NCBI GenBank assembly: GCA_910583795.1
Contig: CAJTZQ010000011.1
Location: forward strand, 1-14,773
DNA length: 14,773 nt
Direction of reading: 5' to 3'
From: an uncultured Muribaculaceae bacterium
GTDB lineage: Bacteria; Bacteroidota; Bacteroidia; Bacteroidales; Muribaculaceae
Shown: piece by piece, positions 1-5,341 of the stretch
Numbering within the stretch: the stretch's first letter is position 1
Layout: each line of letters begins with the position of its first letter
Program-made: the position numbers and the translations under genes
The notes under the pieces: generated by a model
The model's database searches: none
Told to the model about the DNA's origin: nothing
Seen by the model: the letters and a program-made list of their open reading frames with translations, nothing else

Positions 1-59
1 CACTTGGCTCCTCGGAGCCGTTAACAAACTCTCAAAAAATAACCGAAGTATTGCTGAAT

Positions 60-1133
60 TCAAAATTCAAAATTACACCGAACAATGCAATCCTCTTCAA
101 TATTATGAAGATAGAGCATTTTATTGTCAAGATCAATATCAAAACACCCTACATTTTTCATAGGCAGAATTACCTTGACAAGAGGATTCCCTTCCCAATC
201 AAAGAAAAGCAACGATTGCCCTGTCAACTGCCCGTTGTCATAATCATTGGCAATCACGGCAAAAAAATCCTTGTAACCGTTTCCTCCTCCATATTCCGAC
301 ATATTCTTGTCCCGACGCTCCAACGATGATTCCATATCCGTCTCCACACCACACCCTACTAATGAGAAACCGGTGTCGGCAAGATAATCAAAAACATTTA
401 TAATCCCCCGGTTCCCCTGGCAATCCGCGACTTTACTCCCACCGGGTTGAATTAGCGGGAAACTGGTCAACGCCCCGATATCCTCCATATTGTCAACCTT
501 GTTGCCGTTAAGTACCGAAAGCACCTTTGACTCAGTTGCAACATTCCCCTTAAATAGCTCCCTCTTGATTCTAAGTTCATCAGGATCTACCGACATCATA
601 TAACTATAATCATCCGGCAGGGAATAATAAAGCACAGGGAAGACCGGCACCTGGGGCATCTCCTTTTCCATACCGATCAATTTTGCAGAATCCAAAGATG
701 CCATCAGATCTATAGAGATTATCTGCCTCTTATCAAACTGTGGAATATCCAGAATCCGTTTTCCATAAGTCCGACCAGATTCAAAAGACGCCTGATTGAT
801 CGGCATAGGATATGCCAATTCCAAAGGCCCGCTACCCAATTTAAGAGTATTTCCAACGGAATCAAGATTTGGGAGACTGTATAATTTCCATAATCCATCC
901 TTATCCTGTGTGGAAACAAACAGAAGTGAATCCACGAGTTTAAAATCCATTATCCCCATGGCGTCTATATCCACCTTTTCCCCATCTTTCTCTGCCAAAC
1001 TCACCACTTTAGGAAAGTCGCAATACATTTTGACCTCATCCAAATCTCCATCAGGCATTTTTTCTCCACACCCCATTAAAATCCGTGAGGCAACCAACAT
1101 TCCCAACACAACAAAAAAATTGAATTTTTTCAT
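60..1133 (-). CDS. BF3164-type lipoprotein with predicted TolB-like six-bladed propeller
   Basis: This 357-aa protein begins with a lipoprotein signal: MKKFNFF, a hydrophobic stretch and the lipobox LMGC with Cys22, so it should be anchored to a membrane outside the cytoplasm. The rest has the spaced strand pattern and phrases such as FVSTQDKDGLWKLYS and SLLFFDWEGNPLVKVILP seen in Bacteroidales BF3164-family (TolB-like six-bladed propeller) lipoproteins. Their molecular role is not established. The length is normal for the family and the frame is intact to the TGA at 60-62. The ATG at 1131-1133 is preceded by a purine-rich CCGGAAA. No -7 box is seen in the 17 bp before the MITE-like element at 1151, so the native promoter may have been displaced. 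The final codons overlap a 7-bp tandem repeat. Family assignment is from pattern recognition only. Confidence 0.8.
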   Translation of the reverse strand: MKKFNFFVVLGMLVASRILMGCGEKMPDGDLDEVKMYCDFPKVVSLAEKDGEKVDIDAMGIMDFKLVDSLLFVSTQDKDGLWKLYSLPNLDSVGNTLKLGSGPLELAYPMPINQASFESGRTYGKRILDIPQFDKRQIISIDLMASLDSAKLIGMEKEMPQVPVFPVLYYSLPDDYSYMMSVDPDELRIKRELFKGNVATESKVLSVLNGNKVDNMEDIGALTSFPLIQPGGSKVADCQGNRGIINVFDYLADTGFSLVGCGVETDMESSLERRDKNMSEYGGGNGYKDFFAVIANDYDNGQLTGQSLLFFDWEGNPLVKVILPMKNVGCFDIDLDNKMLYLHNIEEDCIVRCNFEF

Positions 1134-1150
1134 GACGTATTTCCGGTTTT

Positions 1151-1314
1151 AGAGTATGTTTACTTTTGGCATAAGTTAAGATTTAGAAAGAGTTTTTGTG
1201 GATGTTTTGAGACTGAATGAAGGAGTTATGGGGTTCCATAACGACTGAATGAAGGCTTAAAACAGACCAAAAAGACTTCTAAAGATTTCTTAATGTTAAA
1301 AGTAAACATACTCT
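1151..1314. mobile_element. MITE-like element, 164 bp with 17-bp perfect terminal inverted repeats
   Basis: Positions 1151-1167 (AGAGTATGTTTACTTTT) are the exact reverse complement of 1298-1314. Looser inverted similarity continues for about 15 bp inward. The interior is non-coding and has a hairpin (GTTATGG 1225-1231 with CCATAAC 1236-1242) framed by two copies of GACTGAATGAAGG (1211-1223 and 1243-1255). Small size, perfect ends and no ORF fit a miniature inverted-repeat transposable element or an internally deleted insertion sequence. No clear target-site duplication is visible and I cannot name the parent family. It lies 17 bp before the lipoprotein start and 4 bp from the stop of the yhcG fragment. 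Confidence 0.65.
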
Positions 1315-1318
1315 TATA

Positions 1319-1507
1319 TTAATCCCAAATAAGTTGCTCTACAACTCCACTTCCCCATCGTTCTTCAGCCTTACGCATCACAAGGTCACGGCCTACGCTC
1401 CAGTTAAAACGTAGTTTTTCTATGTTGACCTTGATGGAAGCCTTGATTTGGGCAGAAATATAGCGTCGCTTGATTTCTGAGAGCCAAGCAGCATAATCAG
1501 CGTCAAT
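1319..1507 (-). pseudogene. YhcG/DUF1016 N-terminal domain fragment
   Basis: Read on the minus strand from 1507, an open frame of 62 codons gives IDADYAAWLSEIKRRY, then AQIKASIKVNIEKLRFNWSVGRDLV, and ends WGSGVVEQL before IWD and a stop. This closely matches the start of DUF1016 (YhcG, PDDEXK-nuclease-like) proteins: the conserved AQIKA...VN...W..GR segment followed by WG..VVEQL. Known members are about 330-390 aa, so only about one sixth is present, without the C-terminal nuclease region. It has no start codon of its own and lies in a different frame from the receptor fragment to which it is joined. Homology ends at VVEQL, just short of the MITE-like element. It is a broken relic; the family call is strong. 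Confidence 0.75.
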
Positions 1508-2205
1508 TCTATGTCGTTGCTGTTGTTGCGATAAAGACTCGACTTCGTTTCTGAAGTTCGGGTTATATCCTGTGGACCATTTCCGTATAAGTCTGTGAAT
1601 TTGAAGTGTTCAACGGAGTTCTGCCCGATATGGCGGTTGGTTAGATAGTTTTCATCAGCAAAGATGTCAAAAGTCATTCGTTTATATTTCATCTTTGAAT
1701 AGACTGATCCACCTGTGCTGTTTACGCCGAATGACTTTTCGGCAGAGAGTTTCGTGTATCCACCCCATTCATATTTCTGCATAACGAAGTTAATGACATA
1801 TTGGGCACCTTGAAATCGAGCATCAGATGGATGCATAAAATACTCTACTTTTTTCACATCCTGAGTCCTCATTCCTGACAAATCTTCGGCGGTGGCGGGA
1901 AGATAGTCGATAAAGATAGACACATTTTGTCCGTGGGCTGTCTGCACCGCTTGACTGACCGGATCGACGCTTATCTGAGGGATTGCCATCATTGAGAGAA
2001 GCGATACGGCGTTTTGGGCTGCGTTCTTCTGACGAGCCATCGGTATGTAGGTGGCAACTTCCGCATTTATTCTCTGATTTGAAGCTTCAACTACAACCTC
2101 ATCAAGTTCTTTTGTCTTGATACTGTCTTGCCCTTCTGTCTGTGCCAAAGCACTCATAGCGCAGAGCAATGTGATGATGAATGTGATTACTTGTTTCATA
2201 TCCAT
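1420..2205 (-). pseudogene. N-terminal fragment of a TonB-dependent outer-membrane receptor / beta-barrel protein
   Basis: The ORF starts MDMKQVITFII; the second Met (2197-2199) gives a clean signal peptide ending SALAQ. It continues with KELDEVVVEASNQ, the usual entry to a plug domain, then plug-like sequence (FIDYLPATAEDL, VKKVEYF, INFVM) and the first barrel strands up to about residue 232 (DIELTL). Intact relatives are about 700-800 aa. After residue ~232 the sequence belongs to a yhcG gene in another frame, and the ORF stops after about 29 unrelated residues. The receptor part is therefore truncated by a recombination junction near 1505-1515 and could not form a full barrel. Its promoter (-7 box 2228-2235) and two-armed operator are preserved. 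It resembles stand-alone outer-membrane beta-barrel proteins without SusD; the substrate is unknown. Confidence 0.75.
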
Positions 2206-2215
2206 GTCAATTTTA

Positions 2216-2312
2216 TGATTTCTGATGCAAAGTTACAGCCGCTGAAAGTTCCTTGCCATTCCCAAAAGTGGACAATTGAGGCTCTGAATGAAAACATACA
2301 CTTTTGGGTATG
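2216..2312 (-). promoter_or_regulatory. Promoter/operator region, copy A (before the receptor fragment)
   Basis: The -7 box TAACTTTG reads on the minus strand at 2228-2235, about 30 bp before the start codon. Upstream lie two inverted 17-bp arms, 2257-2273 and 2296-2312 (14 of 17 pair), 22 bp apart. Each arm contains a degenerate dyad of the form TACnCttttGnGTA. The block aligns without gaps to 2846-2942 with 11 differences in 97. Beyond 2312 the two copies have nothing in common, and no + strand -7 box stands at the mirror position. The operator reading is inference. Confidence 0.6.
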
Positions 2313-2352
2313 AAATTATTATATAAGATTGAATCAATAGTCAATAAACTAT

Positions 2353-2832
2353 TTATCGGTAATCCGTTTCAAGGAAATCGACTACCGAGGCGGGGACAAA
2401 CAGGTTATTTATGTCATCGCCGTCACCTGATGAAACGGAGATCATTCCCTCAGGCAGAGGGATGTTTACCGGTGCGGAATAGAAATCTCGGTTTCTGTCG
2501 TATTCATGTTCCGGAACATATGGGGATGGAATACCTACCACAATATATTGATGTGCATCTTCATTAGGGGTCATCAGCTCCTGACAACCATAATGCATCA
2601 GATCGTGTACAAGTCCAAATCTTGAACGCCATTGCGAGTCAAACACATAGATGACATCATAATCGGATTTGATGTTAGTGTCATAATCCTCCGGGGTAAA
2701 GATAAGATAAGGACGCTTGAAAGGGAAAATCTTTGAATCGAACTCTTTATATTCGACTCTTGCAATCGCCTGTGCAGATACTCCTGATATGGAAATCAGC
2801 ACCATAAAAAAGATTGTGATTATTCGTATCAT
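2353..2832 (-). pseudogene. Secreted alpha/beta-hydrolase (esterase D/IroE-like), N-terminal fragment
   Basis: The protein has a signal peptide (MIRIITIFF to VSAQA) and then the opening of the putative-esterase family (PF00756 type): FKRPYLIFTPEDYD, DVIYVFDSQ, YIVVGIP and DRNRDF. Members of this family are normally about 270-400 aa. Here the frame ends at 159 aa with DFLETDYR, just where the nucleophile elbow GxSxG should follow, so neither the catalytic Ser nor the Asp/His is encoded. Nothing downstream in any frame restores it. It is most likely a truncated, inactive relic, although its promoter and operator are intact. Its upstream region is a duplicate of the one before the receptor fragment, which suggests the two belonged to one regulon. 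Confidence 0.65.
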
Positions 2833-2845
2833 ATCATTGTTGTTT

Positions 2846-2971
2846 TGATTTCTGATGCAAAATTACATCCGCTGAAAATCCCTTGCCATACCCAAAAGTA
2901 GACAAATGAGATTCGGAATGAAAACGTACACTTTTGGGTATGGCACAACAATCAGGATACCCCTAATTTTG
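2846..2971. promoter_or_regulatory. Divergent promoter/operator region, copy B
   Basis: A minus-strand -7 box TAATTTTG (2858-2865) drives the esterase fragment and a plus-strand -7 box TAATTTTG (2964-2971) drives the 177-aa gene. Between them lie two inverted 17-bp arms, 2887-2903 and 2926-2942 (15 of 17 pair, 22-bp spacer). Each arm ends exactly 21 nt from its own -7 box, so the layout is mirror-symmetric and each arm overlaps the place where a -33 element would be. The TTTG inside each arm is too far from its -7 box (27 nt) to act as the usual -33. This fits activator-dependent promoters; the protein that binds is not shown. Confidence 0.6.
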
Positions 2972-2991
2972 CAGAGTAAAAACTATCGAAT

Positions 2992-3525
2992 ATGACAAGC
3001 AAGGAAAAACGCCTTATTGCAGACTGCCGGATCATGGTTATCGGCGTATCGGATTTTATAGACTGCGTAAAAGCAGAACTTATAAAATCTGGATTCAAGT
3101 CCATATCTATTATTTCGGCATTGGAGAAACAGCCTGATATGGATTTTACCGATATTGTAGCTGAATATGTCGGCGAGGGGTGTAGCTGCATTAAGGAGGA
3201 AGTTAAGATACCTATAATATATCCTTTTGATTTTGTAGAGGGTGCCGGAGCGATTGTAATAATGCCGGGCGACGACAACGAATTACAGCATAAAGACAAT
3301 CTGCGCCTATGGGTCGCCGAGTATATGGCAGGGTATTGCGCTTTCTGGAATGTAGAGGGATGTGAGTGGTTACAGTTAGCTCTGCCTGCAATAAGAAAGG
3401 CTAAAACGAGCGATGCAGCACAGCGGACTGCAGCGCACATCTGTGCGCGCATAGCGGCCAACATTGCCGTCGGGCGCAATGTCAAGCACTTTCCGAGATT
3501 CTATCTCAGCAAAAACTTAGAGTAG
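2992..3525 (+). CDS. Unrecognised 177-aa protein, possibly a degenerate ThiF/E1-like Rossmann protein
   Basis: The ATG at 2992 lies about 20 bp after a good -7 box. The N-terminus (RIMVIGVSDFIDCVKAEL, then FKSISII) reads as a beta-alpha-beta unit of a nucleotide-binding Rossmann fold, with GVSD in place of a GxGxxG loop. Later segments (GAGAIVIMPGDDN; RLWVAEYMAGYCAFWNVEGCEWLQLALPAI; AAHICARIAANIAVGR) loosely resemble the C-terminal half of ThiF-like E1 enzymes. No adenylation Arg finger or CxxC zinc site is visible, and I see no signal peptide, so it is probably cytoplasmic. It is divergent from the esterase under a shared operator and its last 9 bp overlap the 3' end of the PAS-LuxR gene on the other strand. 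Function unknown; the ThiF idea is weak. Confidence 0.7.
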   Translation: MTSKEKRLIADCRIMVIGVSDFIDCVKAELIKSGFKSISIISALEKQPDMDFTDIVAEYVGEGCSCIKEEVKIPIIYPFDFVEGAGAIVIMPGDDNELQHKDNLRLWVAEYMAGYCAFWNVEGCEWLQLALPAIRKAKTSDAAQRTAAHICARIAANIAVGRNVKHFPRFYLSKNLE

Positions 3526-4275
3526 CTTGTTGTTGGTCGCCGCCACTATCGCCTCTGAAATGTTGCGCACATCCAGTTTCTCGAATATACGTTTACGGTA
3601 TTTCTTGATTGTGTCGGGAGAGAGGCAGATTTTATCAGCTATTTCTGACATAGTATATCCCTGAATTGAGAGCGTCAGCACCGATTTTTCCCCGTCTGAG
3701 AGTGAGGGCATCTGCTTTTTGATCCATCTGCGTGAAACGGTACTGTATTCAAAGTATTCGGAGGAGCCGACACGGTGCATCTCGATATGGCCGGCATCGG
3801 TATGTGTGGCAGCCGACACGACACAGAGGGCAAGCCATATCCTGCCATCGGATGTAAGTGCAAGCGGTGTCAGCTTGTGGTTGATTAGAATCTTCCGACC
3901 ATTGTTGATAATATGGAAGTCGTAAGAAATATACCAATTCTTGCGCTCATGAACAGGAATATCATTGTAAAAGCCGAAACCGGCTTTGTTGAGCGTCAGA
4001 AGCATCGGCTGTTCATCCTCCGGAACAAAGTCAAGATAAAAGCGGTACCCCAATTGCTTCACTCGCTCCGGCGACAGACCGCACAAGAACATCGGATTTG
4101 GCGACACATATAGAAAGTTCTGCCTGAAGTAGTCGATTATATAGACGCTCTGATAAGACGAGCGCGAAAACGCCTCAGCCGAGCGGATATATTCATCCAC
4201 ACGGCTGTAATCAAGCTCCTCCGGGAGCCTGATCTCGTTGTCTGGTATGAAAAATTCGTTGATACAATTATCCAT
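3517..4275 (-). CDS. PAS-domain LuxR-family transcriptional regulator
   Basis: This is a 252-aa cytoplasmic regulator. Residues ~40-155 form a PAS-like sensor (YIIDYFRQNFLYVSPNPMFLCG, a start frequent in Bacteroidetes PAS regulators, and later WLALCVVSA). Residues ~190-250 are a LuxR/GerE HTH: LSDGEKSVLTLSIQGYTMSEIADKICLSPDTIKKY, then RIFEKLDVRN. There is no receiver domain and no transmembrane segment, so the signal is probably an intracellular ligand or partner. I chose the ATG at 4273-4275. An upstream in-frame TTG at 4294-4296 lies inside the -7 box (4294-4301) and cannot be translated from that promoter. It converges on the 177-aa gene, with a 9-bp overlap. LuxR dimers bind short dyads, so it is the natural candidate to bind the operator arms near 2260-2310 and 2887-2942. 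That link is inference. Confidence 0.85.
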   Translation of the reverse strand: MDNCINEFFIPDNEIRLPEELDYSRVDEYIRSAEAFSRSSYQSVYIIDYFRQNFLYVSPNPMFLCGLSPERVKQLGYRFYLDFVPEDEQPMLLTLNKAGFGFYNDIPVHERKNWYISYDFHIINNGRKILINHKLTPLALTSDGRIWLALCVVSAATHTDAGHIEMHRVGSSEYFEYSTVSRRWIKKQMPSLSDGEKSVLTLSIQGYTMSEIADKICLSPDTIKKYRKRIFEKLDVRNISEAIVAATNNKLL

Positions 4276-4293
4276 TTGGGCCGTTTTATCTTG

Positions 4294-4338
4294 CAAAGTT
4301 ACAGAGTAAAAATGACTTCAGCTGTGACAAATGTCACA
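4294..4338 (-). promoter_or_regulatory. Promoter of the PAS-LuxR gene with CRP/FNR-like palindrome
   Basis: The -7 box TAACTTTG reads on the minus strand at 4294-4301. Upstream, 4323-4338 is TGTGACAAATGTCACA, a perfect TGTGA-N6-TCACA palindrome of the CRP/FNR type. Its centre is 29.5 bp from the first T of the -7 box. This equals the spacing of class II CRP-activated promoters in E. coli (-41.5 versus -12). No -33 TTTG is evident, so dependence on an activator is plausible. Confidence 0.55.
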
Positions 4339-4367
4339 ACTGCCCGATAAAATAGCCTTTCAAAGCT

Positions 4368-4628
4368 TTAATCCGCCGATTTTTTCTCGTCTGGGGTATT
4401 GGTTGCTATGGTTTCGCGGAAGCGATGGAGCTGGCGGCGGGAGATATTGAGATAGGTGGCAATCTCCGAGTGAGACCAAATCAAAAAGTCGTGGATAACG
4501 TGCACGCAACTGTCGGTAGCGTTGTTAGGGAGTGGCAATCTTCTGAAACTAAACATGTCCTTCTGTTCTTCTGTCTTCTTAAAAAACTCCTGTTCTCTGG
4601 TTCTCTGGTCGAATCCAAAATCCAACAT
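4368..4628 (-). CDS. Possible small helix-turn-helix protein
   Basis: This ORF has 86 codons. The C-terminal part (IHDFLIWSHSEIATYLNISRRQLHRFRETI) has the spacing of a helix-turn-helix, with SHSEIATYLNIS as the scaffold and turn and RRQLHRFRETI as the recognition helix. The N-terminal 24 residues are encoded partly by short tandem repeats (TTCTCTGG units and 7-bp ATCCAAA-like units) and may be fortuitous. A TAATTTTG box lies directly before the first ATG, so the internal Met at 4554-4556 (62-aa product) could be the real start. It could also be the remnant of a larger DNA-binding protein. It is not recognised as a known family. Confidence 0.35.
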   Translation of the reverse strand: MLDFGFDQRTREQEFFKKTEEQKDMFSFRRLPLPNNATDSCVHVIHDFLIWSHSEIATYLNISRRQLHRFRETIATNTPDEKKSAD

Positions 4629-4698
4629 TCAAAATTACTCTCGTTCTCTGGTCGTAAAATTAATTTCAGAATAAGAATCGTCTCGATTTGCAGTATAC

Positions 4699-4706
4699 TA
4701 ACTTTG
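4699..4706 (+). promoter_or_regulatory. Possible + strand -7 box TAACTTTG
   Basis: The box matches TAnnTTTG exactly and stands alone, without a -33 TTTG at the usual distance. The only downstream + strand signals are a 16-codon ORF and, about 500 bp later, the terminator at 5164-5207. It could start a short non-coding transcript or be chance. Confidence 0.3.
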
Positions 4707-4744
4707 CAATGCAAAAACATAAGACCGGAGGCAAATCCGCTTCT

Positions 4745-4785
4745 CAAGCCCCAGATTGAGTAAAAAGTCAGCAAGCCCCAGATTG
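4745..4785. repeat. 14-bp direct repeat, 27-bp period
   Basis: CAAGCCCCAGATTG occurs at 4745-4758 and identically at 4772-4785. The first copy covers the end of the 16-codon ORF. No function is evident. Confidence 0.7.
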
Positions 4786-4833
4786 TTATGACCGAACGGC
4801 AATCCCAGCCGCCTTATGCTTTCGCCGGCATCG

Positions 4834-4849
4834 TGTGACATATGTCACC
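4834..4849. promoter_or_regulatory. Second CRP/FNR-like palindrome
   Basis: TGTGACATATGTCACC contains the perfect 14-bp palindrome GTGACATATGTCAC (4835-4848). It shares TGTGACa.ATGTCAC with the site at 4323-4338. No -7 box was found at activator spacing on either strand, so its target is unclear. Confidence 0.4.
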
Positions 4850-4957
4850 CCCCTGTCGAGAGTACATTGACATTCTGATAAACTGTCGTGCAGAACCCTG
4901 ACAGGGAGCTGGCGTGTAGGGGTCATAAATTTCAGGCTCCCCGAATCACGACAGGGC

Positions 4958-4987
4958 AAACCCGCATCCGGTAAACCCGCATCCGGT
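4958..4987. repeat. 15-bp perfect tandem duplication
   Basis: AAACCCGCATCCGGT is present twice head to tail (4958-4972 and 4973-4987). It explains the DAGLPDAGLP repeat in the spurious minus ORF over this spot. Confidence 0.8.
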
Positions 4988-5000
4988 TCCAATCCTACCT

Positions 5001-5092
5001 CAATTGAGAACAATAGCCAAGACCGATTATACTACGATTGAAAACTATCGGCAACGCTAATTTTCATTACGATTGAGAACCTCAGCCAAGGC
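5001..5092. repeat. Three degenerate ~23-bp repeats with 34-35 bp period
   Basis: Copies begin at 5001, 5035 and 5070 and follow the consensus CGATTGAGAACnatnGCCAA, then GGC. The first and third agree at about 18 of 23 positions; the second is more diverged. The 11-12 bp between copies is not conserved. The origin is unknown: they could be protein-binding iterons or decayed repeats. Confidence 0.5.
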
Positions 5093-5163
5093 TACCGGGA
5101 TGAACTTGCCACACACCTATATTAATATACTGATACCACAATATTCAATATACTGATATATAC

Positions 5164-5207
5164 AAAGTCTCCAATCATTCAGCGACAAATGATTGGAGAC
5201 TTTTTTT
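5164..5207 (+). terminator. Strong rho-independent terminator (+)
   Basis: A perfect 16-bp stem (5164-5179 with 5188-5203) and an 8-nt loop (CAGCGACA) are followed by seven T (5201-5207, the first three paired). On the minus strand the trailing sequence is TTTGTATATA, a poor U tract, so it acts mainly on + strand transcripts. No convincing + strand gene precedes it. It may also limit read-through against the leftward glycosidase operon. Confidence 0.85.
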
Positions 5208-5341
5208 GCTTATAAATGTTGGGCTGTACCAACCAAATCCACCAAGCTCAACGATTCTAACAGTCTGCAAGAATGAAAAACTTGACGATTTCCAGTATAT
5301 ATCTGTCCATTTATTTTCCGTAGGTACTTATCAGACCACAA

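Larger units (their letters stand above)
4629..5341. other. 713-bp stretch without a convincing gene, rich in short repeats and dyads
   Basis: No ORF here has recognisable protein features; the 75-codon minus ORF at 4786-5013 is low-complexity and overlaps tandem repeats. In order it holds: a + strand -7-like box TAACTTTG (4699-4706) directly before a 16-codon ORF (4709-4759); a 14-bp direct repeat (4745-4758, 4772-4785); a CRP-like palindrome (4834-4849); a near-palindrome CCCTGACAGGG (4896-4906); a 15-bp tandem repeat (4958-4987); three degenerate ~23-bp repeats (5001-5092); a 12-bp AT-rich repeat (5124-5135, 5147-5158); and a terminator (5164-5207). From 5208 to 5341 I see nothing. It may be an eroded gene region or a non-coding transcript. 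Confidence 0.5.

Noticed and set aside
6..19. GGCTCC/GGAGCC hairpin as terminator of the lipoprotein gene
   Set aside because: The stem is only 6 bp with a 2-nt loop, and no T run is visible on the minus strand before the window edge.
4276..4296. TTG start seven codons upstream for the PAS-LuxR protein
   Set aside because: The TTG lies within the -7 box, so it would not be in the mRNA.
4425..4763. 112-codon plus ORF
   Set aside because: It runs antisense through the HTH-like ORF and the tandem repeats and has no domain-like pattern.
4786..5013. 75-codon minus ORF
   Set aside because: The translation is low-complexity, part of it comes from a 15-bp tandem duplication, and there is no promoter or family resemblance.
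5001..5092. CRISPR array
   Set aside because: There are only three poorly conserved repeats with 11-12 bp gaps and no cas genes.
4700..5207. RNase P RNA, tmRNA or 6S RNA
   Set aside because: None of the conserved sequence blocks I know for these RNAs was found in the interval.
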